A stretch of DNA of 64,000 bases from Chimonanthus salicifolius (GCA_013350335.1 CM023533.1:29556869-29620868), one strand, 5' to 3'; counted from the stretch's first letter, positions 1 to 12,506 are shown. Made by a program: numbers and translations. The notes: generated from the letters alone by a model not told the origin.

Positions 1-2115
1 ATGGAATCTTTGATGGTATAGTTTTTTAATAAAGTAATTTGAAAGAGATGAGTTAAAAAAATCATTTAAAATAAATGATATTTATTCCAAAATGTATCAA
101 CACCTGCTAAGAAAAATACTAAAAATTAGGGTGATTGAGCCAATAATCTAGAAGACTATATTTATCATCGTTTTAGAGACATGGAAAGATGAGTGAATTG
201 TCCAATCGACTTGCTTACATTAAGGAAAAAATTCAACTAATAACTATAGAGAGATTTGATTCCTATTTTCAATGAAAACATTGTACATTTATCATAAATG
301 GGTTTCATATAGTTCGGTGAGATGAATAGAAAATTATATAGAGGATAACTATCAAGAAAATTCTTCAATCTGATCCTGAGATTAACTTGACAATAAATGA
401 TTTTATAACAATTAAATTTTAAAACTCTAAAATCAGACAACTAATATAATCTTATAAAATTCAAATTTTATATAGTCATTATTTTCATCATTCTCTATAC
501 TTTCATCAAAAAAAAAATATGATCAATACTTTAATATTCAAATAGCAAGTTTTCTAAATAAGAAAACTTTACATTATAATTTTCAAAAGCGGAAAATGAT
601 AGTTCATACATTTCAGTTAATATGGATAGATATTTTATCTTATGCTATCTTTAATATTGGATTTGAACCCATAATCTCTCACAATTTACTGGAGTTCTGA
701 GCCGTCAAATCAACCTCTACACTTTATTTTAATAAAATTAAGAGAAATAGTATTGATTAATATTTCAAAATTTCAAAATCGTTCACATTTTTTATTGAAA
801 TTACTTGATATTTTATGAATTCTATGCTTCAATACATCGGTAATGAAAGACATACGTGTCGAATGAAAACGGATTCATATGACTATAGCAGTTTTTATTA
901 ATATATTAATATATATTTATTAAATTTCACAAATTATATAATTTACCTTGTATATATAAAAAATATTTTTTCAAATATTATATTATCTTAAATTATATTC
1001 ATATATTAAAAAGTTACGCATATCTATGCTAAATGCATGCAGCCAAAGCAGCACCCAGTTTCAATCCTCACCTTGTCAGCAATTCAGGATAAGAGATGCT
1101 GGACCAGTTCGGTGGCACTGATTACGAAATGATTAATTTATAATTAAAAAAAAAAAAATGGAAATTTCCATATAAAAGCTGAAAAAGATCCTCTGAATCC
1201 ATACTCGGATTCCATCATTGTAAGCATCACTTTTGTGTGGTGTGGAAAGACAAATTCCTTTTTATTTCTCTTGTAATATATTCAGAAATTCTTTTATAAA
1301 GACATCAATTAAAGTTTTTTATTTAATAATAATAATTAGATAAAAAGACAAATTTAATATTCTTTATTATCAAAATCGCAACAAATGCTGCATGTTTCTT
1401 ATCAACCATTAAATTAATAAAAAGGGTATTAACAATGATAATGATCTAAAGCAATTTCATCATTGTGCATGACTAAAATATGAATTTTACTTGAAGATTA
1501 AGCATGTGATAAATATGTGATTTCTCCTCTAATATGCTTTCTTAAAGTAAGGCGGTGGGCCCTCATGAGAGAGAGGAGAAGCATTTATGAATTATGATGA
1601 CTGGGACCTCCAAATCAAATCAAATTTTTATCTGAGGCATCATAAAATCTATTATCTTTTGTCGGAAACGAAGATATGATATAATTGGCTGAAGGTGATT
1701 CAGTTTATTGTGATAATATATTAAATCATTAGCCATAATAATTTTATTAAGGTAAATAAGAGATTTTAAATAATTTTAACTTTGAAAGTAAGTTTCATTG
1801 AAAAGTCTTTTTTTTAAAATAAATAAATAGTCATTACTTAATAAAGACTTACACCTCCACTATTTATTTTATGACTCAAAAATAACTTCAATACATGGAA
1901 TTTAAATCAAAGGTGAAAATATCGACCGATACTTATTATATTTGTCGATTTTATTTTAAAATTTTTAATCTGATTATCATTTAAGACCTTCATTAATGCG
2001 CCCAGTAATTTTACTTAAAATTTCAAAACTCTTAAAATTTCAAAATATATACTGACCTAAAATCTCTAAAATTTCAAGACATCTCAAAATCGGCACCGAG
2101 ACCTCTCGTCTAAGA
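1..2115. other. AT-rich intergenic DNA, no gene seen
   Basis: No coding segment, RNA gene or element with clear ends is recognisable. Open frames here are short, strongly AT-biased and match no family I know. Confidence 0.6.
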
Positions 2116-2119
2116 GAGA

Positions 2120-3130
2120 TTAATCGTCTCCACTGTTTTATTTGTGTGATGCTACATGGAAATTGGGAAAATCTGTCAAAGTTAATGGTTCACCTACAAC
2201 AAAGACTAAGTAATTAAGATAGTAAAAAGATAATACATGGTACCTTCTCATAGCCTTTACCGTCGGCATTCGTAAGTGCCCTCTGTGAGTGGAGCAATTT
2301 GGTCTAAAAAGTTATTGAATGTGGATTTCAAAGACAACTATTCAACTTCAATTTGTGCAGACGGCAGACCTACTCAACGGATAATACAATTTTTAAAGCA
2401 TTTTCAACCAGAAAAAATCCTATAAATTTATATAGATTTTAATTTAATAGTCAGATATGAGAAATTTCTCTCTTTTACTTTTCTTTTTCTTTTAAAAAAA
2501 TCATTTTTATCAGTCGAGATTATTACCCGTTAGTCCGATCAAACTAGAATAAATTCAAATTTATAAAAATTCAGTAGATTTTGGTGTGAATTCATGTGCA
2601 CTTGAAAACCGAAAGGTCTTAATCGTCCCCAACTGTTTTATTTATGTGATGCTGCATGGAAATTGTGAAAGGTTCACCTAAAACAAGCCTAAGAAATTAA
2701 GATAGGAAGAAACAGTACATGGTACTTCAGTTTAAAAAAATAATTGAATTTGGGTCTGAAAGATAACTATTTAATTTTAGTTTTTGCCGGCGTATTCAAC
2801 CGATAATACAATTTTAAAGATATTTTCATCAAAAAAAAATCCCTCGAATTTATATAAATTTTAGTTCAATAGTCAGATCAATCTAGAATAAATTCAAATT
2901 TAAAAAAATTCAGTAGATTTTGGTGTGAATACCCTCACGTGCACTTGAAAATTGATTTGTCGTCCGTTGGACGATGTCCTCCAAGAGATCTCAGTCGTCT
3001 CCCTCTAATTTATTTGTGTGGTGCTGCATGGGGATTGGAAAGCCTGTCATAGTTATAGGTTCACCTAAAAATTTCTATCGCCTCGTTTGTGGTGCAAAAA
3101 TTAAGATAGGAAACCGACAGTTGTGGTTTT
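2120..3130. repeat. Diverged tandem repeat, about 2.6 copies
   Basis: Three related blocks begin near 2127, 2622 and 2994, each with TCGTC followed by a TTTATTTGTGTG-like stretch and GATGCTGCATGG. Between blocks 1 and 2, and again between 2 and 3, lies a second shared segment containing CGGATAATACAATTTT (about 2310-2470 and 2745-2950). Copies differ at many positions and by indels, so the duplication is old. A 60-codon open frame in the third block looks accidental. Confidence 0.65.
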
Positions 3131-4994
3131 CGAGCCCATCCCATCCACAGTGTTAACGTGTCAAACTTTGTCCCACATGCTCCTCGTGACCATTGATTTC
3201 CGCATTAAGATGATAATATTTAATATTTGCTGATTATTATTAAAAATATAAACCATTATCCATAAATTATTACAGCATACATTATCCATAGTCATTTGAG
3301 ATATTATTATTTCTTTATTATTTGGATATCTTATTTTTAAAATATAAAGTATCATTTCTTTTCAATTAAATGATAATTTTTTAAAAAAAATTACGTGTTG
3401 GAAAATAAAAGAAACTCAGCATGAAAATCCTAAATTGATAATACCTCTTATCCTAACACACCAGATTAGTTCATGAAAGTCTGAGCCCATCACATCCCAC
3501 TTCACTAAATTCAAATACAAATACTTTTGATTGGTGGCCTCATGATGAATCTATTTGACTAATGTTGATAGATTTATATAAAAGTGTAAATATAATAAGA
3601 TTTATAAATCAATTTAAAAATTAGTTATTTTATATTATTATTATTATTATAAATCATAATTTGATTGATTTCAATAATATATTTTTTATAGGTCTTAAAA
3701 CTAAGCATACTATCTTACACTCTAGTATTTAGTCTTAAAGATGAATTAATGTATAAATATTTTAAATTTGATACTTAATCTTTTTAATGAAGATGAGGTT
3801 ATTTTAATATTATAAATATTTATAAATCAATCAAGTGCCAGGATTTTCAATCTCTATATAATTTGATTGGTTTAATTATTTTAAAATTCTAAACTATGTA
3901 GTTTTAAAAAATGTGATTTGATTCATCAAAATAATTTTAGTGGACCTTGTATTTAAATAAAATTCTTTTCATATCACCATCTTATCTAATAAGACACATG
4001 ATGGGATGGGTAGCTGTCCCTTCACATCAAAGTATCAAACAAGGAGTGGATCTAATAGGTCGATATTCACACGTAAAAATAATTTGTCAAATTCAATTAC
4101 ACACTTCAACTCTAAAATGAATTGGCAAGTAATTTTATATAATAATGAACAAACCTAATAGCCAAGTATAAAATGGGATCATGACTAATGTCATCTACCT
4201 TCTACATAAGGAGAAGTGAGTTAGAAATGTCAGCCGATGATGGCATCAACCGTCCATTTGAGAAGAATTATATCTAACGGTTCAAACTTCATATTTAAAC
4301 CAGTATATAATTTTATTTTATTTACACAAAATGCCACTTACTCTTTTTAATATAATGCTGGCCCTCTAAGGTAGGGGAACAAGTCAATGAAGATAATCCA
4401 CCATATGATCGAAGCAAAGTAATGTCTAAATAAATTAAAAAAAGAAAGAATATCTGTCTTTTTTTTTATATAATCGGCCACCTATTAATATACAAATTTG
4501 GTATCTTTGTGTTCTTGGAGACATTAAAATTACTATAGCAAATTGAGATATTTGTCTAATAAAGTAAATTTTTAGTTTATGTCAGCTCATTTCAATTTGG
4601 AATTTTGTTTAAATTTTAAAAAAATTAAAAAAATACAAATAATTGAAATAGTTGCTATAATGAGAGCTTTGGAAAAAAAGAATAAATCATCATCACTTAA
4701 ATCACTTTTTACTTTTTAAGTCCATGTATAAATGCAACCAAGATGGGCACCGTAATGGATCCAACAACACAAATGAAGATGGAGCCATTTAAACCCAGAC
4801 TAATCATTGGAATCAACATGGTTCCATCAAAAAGTGGCGCCAAGGTTGGGCTCCTATTAATTTAGAATATGTTTGTTTTCAATTTTTTTTAAAAAAAATC
4901 ACTTATTTTTCTCACAAACTTTTAGTAATTTAAATTGTCAAACCCAAAATTTTTCTCACTTTTATCTTTTCTACAAAATATATTGAGGATAGTT
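3131..4994. other. AT-rich intergenic DNA, no gene seen
   Basis: Nothing with coding character or element ends was recognised. The stretch stops at the TRIM target site. Confidence 0.5.
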
Positions 4995-4999
4995 CCTTT

Positions 5000-5352
5000 T
5001 CTTAGCATAATCTCATATCGTTTCGGTACCTTCGGAATGTGAGGTGTATAAACACATGGACACTCTCTCCTCGACAGTCGATTTTCAAGGGTGAGTTCTA
5101 CTCGGGTTTAACATGGTATCAGAGTTAGGGGTACTACACGGATGAGTCAGGTTCGTATCTCCAGTCCTGCATGGAGGAGAAGAGCCGAGTGTCTCCAGTC
5201 CAGCTCTGCATAAAGGGAGGGAGCCGATGTCTCTAGTCCTGACTTTGAGGGAGAGTGTTAGCAGTTTAGCATAGTCCCACATTACCTTAGTATCTTCAGG
5301 ATGTATGGTGTATAAATACATGGGTACCTTCTCTTTGATAGTCTATTTAACA
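5000..5352 (+). mobile_element. Complete TRIM (terminal-repeat retrotransposon in miniature)
   Basis: Two direct repeats, 5000-5113 and 5256-5352, share TTAGCATA, a GTATCTTC/GGTACCTTC block, a TGTATAAA-like box and the end TTTAACA. Directly after the first repeat lies TGGTATCAGAG (5114-5124), the classic primer-binding site complementary to initiator tRNA-Met. A purine run TTGAGGGAGAG sits just before the second repeat as polypurine tract. A perfect 5-bp target duplication CCTTT flanks the element (4995-4999 and 5353-5357). There is no coding capacity, so it was mobilised in trans. The two LTRs have diverged, so the insertion is old. Confidence 0.85.
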
Positions 5353-7490
5353 CCTTTTTTCCTTTTTTAAAAAAAAAATGAGTTCAGTCATTGTTTTATG
5401 TAGGTATTTATGGTAATTCAATGGAATCAAGTAGAGATGAGAAATCATCAAAAACCGCTTGGGTCAGGTTCAGGGATGAAAGTGGATATCCTAAACTCAA
5501 AATCATCCAATTTGTAATAAGTGGTTTTGGAGGCTAACTATAAATCTGCTTTTTTTTTTTTTATCCGAGTCTAAATATGAATCCAACATCCATTCGTTTT
5601 TGGTATGATTTGTATAGTATTTTTTCTTCAAATCAAACTTTTCAGACGTCCTATTGCTTAATCTTTAGAGTGTGTATAAATCTTTCAATCTACACATATT
5701 GAGTACAGAACTAAGGACAATGGTCATTCTTTCTACTTTTAGATTATCTGATTCAAATCTGAATTTGAGAATAAACGGGTGCAAGTTGGGATTTATATTT
5801 ACAGATTCAACAGCATCTGATTTCGAATCTATATTCAATAAATTCTAAGTGGATGCAAATTTACCATACTTAACCTGACCATAGTGTCACCCGTTCACAT
5901 CTCCAGTCAAGTTAATTTTATAATAAATAACTGAGTTGTGTGAACCATTTAAGCATGGAAAAGTGGATGGAGCCCTTCAGTAAATTGGTTGAGTCCAAAT
6001 AAGGATTATAACTTTCTTAAATGTAATTGACTAAATTGGCTTATTAAGTTAATGGAAATGTTTTTTATAAACTTTCTTGAGAAATAATTCTCCATGCTTT
6101 ATTTGCGGGTCAATAAACTTTCTAGAGAAATAATTTTCCACGCTTTATTAGGGGGTCTTGGTTCCCCTCTATCTTTAACCAACTCAAAACACTTGGCGTC
6201 GACCTAGAGCATGTTATTGACTTGACCACAAATTTGTTGAATAGAGGTAGCTTGCTTTCACTCACAGGTTTGAAGAAAATCTCTTTACAAAACTTATGTT
6301 ATGTAAAATAATAATATTGTGTCTATTTTTTTTTTTAGCTAAAGGGTAAGTTGAGGGGCAAAAATCCCAAAAAATACATAAAATTGAACCCACAACGAGA
6401 GCAACAAAGAAGCCTACAACTCGGGTCAGACAAAAAATCTAAAGACTTCATAACAAAGAAAAAAATAGAAAGTTGTTAGTGCAGAATTTAAGATTCAAAG
6501 AAGAAATGTTACCTAATAGAGTTTGACCGGCAATCAGGTTCTGCCACAAGTAAAATTGAAGGAAATAATATTGTGCCTATTTTATTAATGGAGAAACAGA
6601 AATACAAATAACTAGAAAATTACTAAATTAGCAAATACAATAATAGTAAATAATTAAGTGGTTTGACTTATACCAATTTGTAAAAAAAAAGTTTAATAAA
6701 TAGTTTAGTTTTAAAACAAGGAAAAACTACAGGTGGTCAGAGTTTGTGGCCAAGTACAAGAGCCCAGCCAAGATTCAACAACCAGTTTATAATGAATCTA
6801 AATTGTTGTTAAAGTTAGACCCAACCTTTTTTATAATCAATTGATGTATTTTCAGTATCGAATTGGTCATTGTATAAAAAAAAAATCTAATATTTTATTT
6901 TTAATTTTTAAAAATAAAAAGTAACTTGATTCAATAAATTCTAATTTTGACACTGAACTAGCTTCCATGATATCTATTTAATTATATAACTTTTTATCAT
7001 AAAATAGACTCCATCCTCTTAAGGACTTAAACGCTTCAGTTCGAGCTTATGCTACAGTGACGTATAGATTTTAATCAAAATTAATTTCAGTCTTTTGGGA
7101 GAGAAAAAAAATTCAATAAACTACATTTTTTGAAATTTAAGAGAAAAATTCAAAATTTGATAAAATATGATAATTATTGGCCAATGTAAATTTAAAAATT
7201 ATCAATATTTTTAATATTATATTTCGACCGATCTCAAATTTAAAAAAACTTAACTAAAATTTCATATTTAAATCGAAATTTGGATTCTTTCACTGGGGAA
7301 CCGACAATTTATCTCACAAAGGGCAATTTGTACCCACAACTTGTAATCATCACATTATCAACGTTTTCATTCATGATTCTATGAATTATGAGGCTTCGTT
7401 GTCGTCTTATCGCCTTGTTTTCTAGGGCATAATTGCCATGCCATTGTTTTGTTCTCTTCTCTTGGCATACTGCGCCACCTACTGCAAGAC
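5353..7490. other. Intergenic DNA upstream of the first CYP74 gene
   Basis: AT-rich and gene-free. A stretch around 6330-6580 (poly-T, then an ACCCACAACGAGAGC-like segment) looks like an old repeat of unknown class. The last few hundred bases belong to the distal promoter of the CYP74 gene. Confidence 0.4.
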
Positions 7491-7493
7491 TAC

Positions 7494-7499
7494 CACGTG
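7494..7499 (+). promoter_or_regulatory. G-box CACGTG
   Basis: A perfect CACGTG palindrome lies about 75 bp upstream of the TATA box. G-boxes of this kind bind bHLH factors such as MYC2, the main jasmonate-response regulator, and AOS genes are generally jasmonate-inducible. The link to this gene is inferred from position. The site is missing from the second CYP74 copy. Confidence 0.5.
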
Positions 7500-7517
7500 T
7501 CTTGTGACCAAATAATC

Positions 7518-7580
7518 CCTTCCCTTCCCTTCCCTTCCCTTCCCTGGTCGGTCTCTCTCTCTCTCTCTGCCTATATATAA
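7518..7580 (+). promoter_or_regulatory. Core promoter: CCCTT repeats, CT tract and TATA box
   Basis: Pentamer repeats CCCTT (about 7518-7545) are followed by a CT dinucleotide tract (about 7551-7568) and a strong TATA box CTATATATAA (7571-7580). Transcription should start near 7605, giving a 5' leader of about 135 bases. That point is also where sequence shared with the second CYP74 copy begins. Confidence 0.7.
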
Positions 7581-7740
7581 GCCCCCCTTCTCTTGTTCCT
7601 CCTCACTCGCATTCACTAGATCTGCATTTCCATCAAAACCTGAGATAAAAGAAGAAGAAGAAGAAGAAACAGACTTTCCAGCCTTGGTTTTCTTGCCATC
7701 AAAACCCTAGAGAGGAGAAGACGAAGAAGAGCAACCAACC

Positions 7741-9201
7741 ATGTCTTCAAACAGAGTCGAACCAATCTCGACTGAGAAGGAAGACACACCAACAAAACTA
7801 CCCATACGGGAAATACCAGGAGGATATGGTCTCCCATTCATAGGGGCCATTAAAGACCGACTAGACTACTACTATAATCAGGGTCGAGACAATTTCTTCA
7901 GTACTCGAGTCCAGAAGTACGGAACGACGGTCTTCCGATCCAACATGCCACCTGGCCCGTTCATGGCGCGGGATCCAAGGGTGGTCGTCCTTCTGGACGC
8001 TGCTTCCTTTCAGGTGCTCTTCGACGTCTCCAAAGTCGAGAAGCGCAACGTCTTTACCGGCACCTACATGCCTTCCACCTCCCTCACTGGTGGATACCGA
8101 GTCCTCTCTTATCTCGACCCGTCTGAGCCTACCCACGCCAAGGTCAAGCAGCTCCTCTTCAACCTCCTCTCTTCACGTCGCAACTATTTCATCCCTCAAT
8201 TTCACACCAGCTTCTCCTCCCTCTTTGACAGCTTAGAAAGCGAGCTGTTGAATAAAGGGAAGGCAGATTTTAATTCCCTCAACGATATCCACGCCTTTAA
8301 TTACCTTGCAGAAGCCTACTTCGGTGCCAACCCGTCAGCGAGCAAGCTCGGGTCCGACGGGCCCACGAAGGCAGCCAAGTGGCTTCTCTTCCAGCTTCAT
8401 CCGCTCGTGACACTCGGTCTGCCCAGGCTCGTGGAGGAACTCTTCCTCCACACCTTCCACCTCCCTCCGTTCCTCGTCAAATCTGACTACAAGAAGCTGT
8501 ACGACTTCTTCTATGAGGCCGCAGCACCTGTCCTGGACGAGGCAGAGAAATTAGGCCTGAAGAGAGACGAAGCTTGCCACAACGTCCTCTTTGCCACATG
8601 CTTCAACACCTACGGTGGGATGAAAGTCATGTTCCCTGGAATTTTGAAATATATCGCGTTGGCGGGTGAGAAACTGCACCGTCGGCTTGCAAATGAAGTC
8701 AGGGGCGCCGTCAATTCCAACGGTGGAAGTGTAACTCTGTCTGCAATTGAGAGCATGCCGTTGACGAAATCGGTCGTGTATGAGGCGCTTAGGATCGAGC
8801 CTCCCGTCATGTTCCAGTACGGGAAGGCTAAGAGGGATCTGATCATTGAGAGCCACGACGCCGCCTTTAAAGTCCAAAAGGGTGAGATGCTTTTCGGCTT
8901 CCAGCCTTTCGCGACAAAAGATGCAAGGGTCTTTGATAACCCGGAGGAATATATACCAGACCGGTTCGTAGGAGACGGAGCGAAGCTGCTCAAGTATGTA
9001 TTCTGGTCTAACGGCCCGGAGACGGAGAATCCAACGCTCGGAAACAAGCAGTGTGCAGGTAAAGACTTTGTCATCTTGATAGGGAGGCTTTTGGTGGCGG
9101 AGTTCTTCCTCCGTTACGACTCATTTGCGGCGGAGATAGGCACACTGCTGCTGGGTTCGAAGGTGACGGTCACTTCGTTGACAAAGGCTGACGGAAAGTG
9201 A
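7741..9201 (+). CDS. CYP74A-type allene oxide synthase (copy 1)
   Basis: An intronless frame of 486 residues. CYP74 enzymes are atypical P450s that need neither O2 nor reductase. AOS converts 13-hydroperoxy-linolenate to an allene oxide, the first committed step towards jasmonate. Seen: LPIREIPGGYGLPFIG start of the P450 fold (residues 20-35), I-helix region FATCFNTYGGMK (284-295, AOS-like GGMK), ExxR as EALR (348-351), PDRF (406-409) and the CYP74 haem loop NKQCAGKDFV with ligand Cys438. Phe105 and Ser123 align with Arabidopsis AOS F137 and S155, both as in true AOS. An in-frame TAG at 7708 fixes the start. Only about 20 residues precede the conserved LPIREIPG, so a plastid transit peptide is missing or very short. 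Jasmonate branch is likely; activity untested. Confidence 0.93.
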   Translation: MSSNRVEPISTEKEDTPTKLPIREIPGGYGLPFIGAIKDRLDYYYNQGRDNFFSTRVQKYGTTVFRSNMPPGPFMARDPRVVVLLDAASFQVLFDVSKVEKRNVFTGTYMPSTSLTGGYRVLSYLDPSEPTHAKVKQLLFNLLSSRRNYFIPQFHTSFSSLFDSLESELLNKGKADFNSLNDIHAFNYLAEAYFGANPSASKLGSDGPTKAAKWLLFQLHPLVTLGLPRLVEELFLHTFHLPPFLVKSDYKKLYDFFYEAAAPVLDEAEKLGLKRDEACHNVLFATCFNTYGGMKVMFPGILKYIALAGEKLHRRLANEVRGAVNSNGGSVTLSAIESMPLTKSVVYEALRIEPPVMFQYGKAKRDLIIESHDAAFKVQKGEMLFGFQPFATKDARVFDNPEEYIPDRFVGDGAKLLKYVFWSNGPETENPTLGNKQCAGKDFVILIGRLLVAEFFLRYDSFAAEIGTLLLGSKVTVTSLTKADGK

Positions 9202-9785
9202 GGTGTGTGTTCCGTCATTCTGGACGTGCGTCAGTTCCTACGTATCTATGCGTGGAAATTTTAAAAAGAAGAACGTTGAATAATTGGGATTATCAGTCAG
9301 TAACGGCGTTTAAAATAAGTCGTGATTCCGTCGTAGTCGGTTCGAACAATGGAAATTTCTGTTGGGACTATTGACTTTTCTGAATGTGATTATGAGTAAA
9401 TGACATTAGAAATGAATCAGCGATGGCGCGTAAGTCATTTTATTCGACTATTTCCTTTTTATCTTACTTTTGTCTTCTCTCTTGTGTTATTGTCTTTGTA
9501 CACATTATTAGAAATGAAATCATCATCTTCCACTACCAAGTGCAGTAAATTACTGAATAATTTGTCAACATTTTTATATTTATAAATGTGCTTTGCCACT
9601 TCTAGATTTTTCAGCTTATGAGATTGTCAAAAGAATAAATTGTTATTTATTTTATAATTGTCCTAAAATTCTGTTTAATTATAATATATTTAAAATAACT
9701 TTTTTAAAGTACTTAATCTAATTATCCATTAAATATATAATAGAATAAAAGTAATAAATGATCAATAATATATGAATGAAGATTT
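9202..9785 (+). other. 3' UTR and downstream flank shared with the second CYP74 copy
   Basis: This stretch aligns, with indels, to the flank after the second CYP74 gene (25263-25691 and 25828-25860), ending in a shared AAAAGTAATAAATGATC block. Similarity running well beyond any likely poly(A) site argues for DNA-level duplication rather than retroposition. A 61-codon frame at 9400-9585 is not conserved in the copy and looks accidental. Confidence 0.6.
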
Positions 9786-10445
9786 ATTTAGATTGTAAAG
9801 TGATGTAGCACCAGATTTGAAGAGAAAAAAGAAATAGAAAACCATCCTCCACAGATGAAGAAGCTTCCATTTTTAGTTCTTTTTTTTTTTTGACTTTTGT
9901 TTAAGATCTATTTGCTAGTTTTATAGTTAGGTTTTTCTTTAAAATCCAAATTAGTGAATGTATTTTTACAGATTATTGTTTACCCTCTCCTTTCTTTAGT
10001 CCTATCATCTTACATTCCAACTCTTTGTGCCAAACATCCTCCTTTGACCCACTTAATCACCACCGTTCCCAACAATCCTCGGTGCTTTAATTAACTCATT
10101 AGCCTTTTCTTTCCTAATTTACCAAACTGCCATTGACCCTTCTATTAACCTATTTATCCATTTATTCCATTAAATAATTCAACCAAATCCCATTATTTCC
10201 ATTACACCATTTCAACATCCCACCTAATTCCATTTACTTATCACTTTAACTGAGCCACCCGTCCCTATTCTGTACCCGATCCTGTCCAAGCTGCATCATA
10301 AAATTTAAAAATATTTTAAACAAAACCTTTCTACACATATAGAAAGAATAGGCAACGAGAGGATTTTTTAAAAAATAAAAAGGAAGAGAGGTGAAAAAGA
10401 AAAAAAAGATGACACATTTGGCTGCAAAACAGAGATACATAATTC
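9786..10445. other. AT-rich intergenic DNA, no gene seen
   Basis: No coding or element signal was recognised apart from a C/T-rich strand bias around 9980-10250. Confidence 0.4.
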
Positions 10446-10448
10446 ACC

Positions 10449-10715
10449 TATGATGTAGTTCAATTGGTAATTTCCCGTCTCACAAAATAGGAGATTGCAG
10501 GTTCGAGCTCTCATGACCTAATCTTGGTGTGGTCTAAGAGTAGTGGACTTACTCGTGAAGGTTTTATGCTATCCCGTGGTTTCTCAGACCCATATAAGTT
10601 TAACTCAACTGGTTGTCTTCCGTCTCAAGAAACGTGAGGTGATAGATTTAAACAATCATGACCTAACCTTAGTATTCTCTAGGGATAATAGACTCACCCA
10701 TAGAATTACTTAAAT
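10449..10715 (+). repeat. tRNA-derived SINE-like dimer
   Basis: The first half has an A-box-like TAGTTCAATTGGTAA and, about 35 bases later, a B-box-like GGTTCGAGCTC, the spacing of a polymerase III promoter in tRNA-derived SINEs. The second half, from about 10596, repeats the layout in decayed form (AACTCAACTGGTT, then GATTTAAACAATCATGACC). Both halves share CATGACCTAA(T/C)CTT. I could not define target duplications or a 3' tail, so the exact ends are uncertain. Confidence 0.5.
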
Positions 10716-11092
10716 TCTGAAAAACAGACATACATTTCTTCATTAAAAACGGGAAGTTGGTCGTTCAAGTATTTTTGTATTTTGATGAGCTATGATAAGT
10801 ACGGCCCCATTATTAGTATAGAAATTGATATTGGTTTTCTAAGATCAAAATAAATAATTTTTATTTTTATTTTTAAGATCAAAATAAATTATTTTATGAC
10901 ATTTGATTTAATGGTTAAGATACATATAAAGGAGATAAAATGACAGCTTCATTGTATTAAATTCCTCATAAAGTGCCTCTTAAATTTGGCCAATATCGAT
11001 AGATTTATCGATACACATTGTATATTTAATACGACATGCTTATGGTATCAAGTATCAACCAATATAGCCATATATAATATCAATGGTCTTAC

Positions 11093-11592
11093 CAGGGGTT
11101 GAAAAAACAGCGAAACCGATATATCGGCCGATATACAAATATCGGCCGATAATTTTATCTCTCCTCCCGATATCGACATTTTCCCTCTCCTCCGATATCG
11201 GAACCGTGAAAAAACCACAAAAAAACCGTGACGAACCGTGATGAACTGTGAAGAACTGCAAAAAACCACAAAAAACCTCAAAAACCGCAAGAACCCGTGA
11301 AAGCAGTAAACCGTGAACTGCGAAAAACCGTGAAGAACCGCGAAAAATCGTTAAAAACTGCAAAAAACTGTGTAAAAACCGTAAAAAACCGTATCGGTAT
11401 TTAAAAAAAAAAAAAAAAAATTTTTTTTAAATACGAATATCAGCCGATATTGTGACCTATATTTCAGACCGAATATCGGCCGATATTCGGTATGTATGGC
11501 CGATCCATATTGTATCGGCCGATATCGTTCGGTATTAAACTACCGATACATATCGGCTGATACGATATATATCGGCCGATATTTCAACCTTA
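11093..11592. mobile_element. hAT-type MITE rich in ATATCGGCCGATAT (copy 1)
   Basis: The termini are CAGGGGTTGAAA on the left and TTTCAACCTTA on the right, which reads TAAGGTTGAAA on the other strand. This resembles the Ac terminal repeats (C/T)AGGGATGAAA, including the C/T mismatch at the tip. The flanks GGTCTTAC (11085-11092) and GGTCTTAA (11593-11600) match at 7 of 8, an 8-bp hAT target duplication. Both subterminal regions (11118-11200 and 11430-11585) are packed with CGGCCGAT palindromes. The centre (about 11200-11400) is a loose array of AACCGTGAA-like words. No transposase is encoded. Confidence 0.8.
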
Positions 11593-12179
11593 GGTCTTAA
11601 CATCGACATTGGCTTTGCATATTCTATTCTTATTCTTCAATCTTCATAACAATGTATTAAAACTTTCTTAGAGCTATAAGAAAGAGACTTTTTTTTTTCC
11701 TGTTAAAATAAAAGTAATAATTATGAGAAATATCTTGTGCAAAAGGCTTTATTTGATTAATCGAGTTTTGTAATTTTAATCTATATATAAATTATTGATT
11801 TTTCACAACGGTATAATAAAGATAGAGGCGGTTGATGGAAGTAAAAGTTACAAATATTTTTTCAATATAGCTGTTGACACGTTTCATCCAATCTTATATA
11901 ATTATTAATCTCAATAAATAATCTTTGACTATGAGTTTTTAAACAGAAAATAACGGCTTCCTAATTTTGCTAAGTGACATACCACCAACATGACCATCAG
12001 TCCAAGCTTTAAAAAAATCCTACTTGGACTTGCCCCTTAACTAACACATGTAAATATGTATATTTTATTTATTTTCTTTATGAAAAAAGGTTAGTGACAG
12101 TTCTAACCTTCAACCACAAACTTTGTTTTTCTGCCCTTAGCGCCCCTTTTCCACCTAACATATAGGTATTAATATATTA
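11593..12179. other. AT-rich intergenic DNA, no gene seen
   Basis: No coding or element ends were recognised. Confidence 0.4.
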
Positions 12180-12506
12180 TATAGGTATTTTGTCGATAGT
12201 ATAATATCGACTCATATGGGCAGATATGATATAGTATTAATTATTTTCAATTTTTTTTTTAAATTGTTATTTTAACATTTTTCAACTTGAGTTTTATATT
12301 GAATATGATTTTAAGGAGGTTTAAAGTAAGTTTTTCAATTACAAAAAGTATTTGTCCATACTACATTATTTTCTCTTAAAATTTGTCTATTTTGAGTTGT
12401 TGTTATCCTTTTTAAATTTTTTGATCTAAGATTATCTAAAAAAAAAATTAGTAGAAGAGACAGAGCATATAACCCTTCCAGATTAAATCATTTTCATAAA
12501 AAATCC
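12180..12506 (+). repeat. Local repeat segment E, copy 1
   Basis: Aligns with about 19655-19910. Shared words include TTCAATTACAAAAAG and CATTTGTCCAT, then TTTTTATCTAAGAT-like sequence. It ends at the solo LTR insertion point. Confidence 0.6.

Noticed and set aside
8551..9074. Antisense open frames (108 and 154 codons) within CYP74 copy 1, and similar ones in copy 2 (24671-25280)
   Set aside because: They mirror the codon pattern of the sense gene and have no family features of their own.
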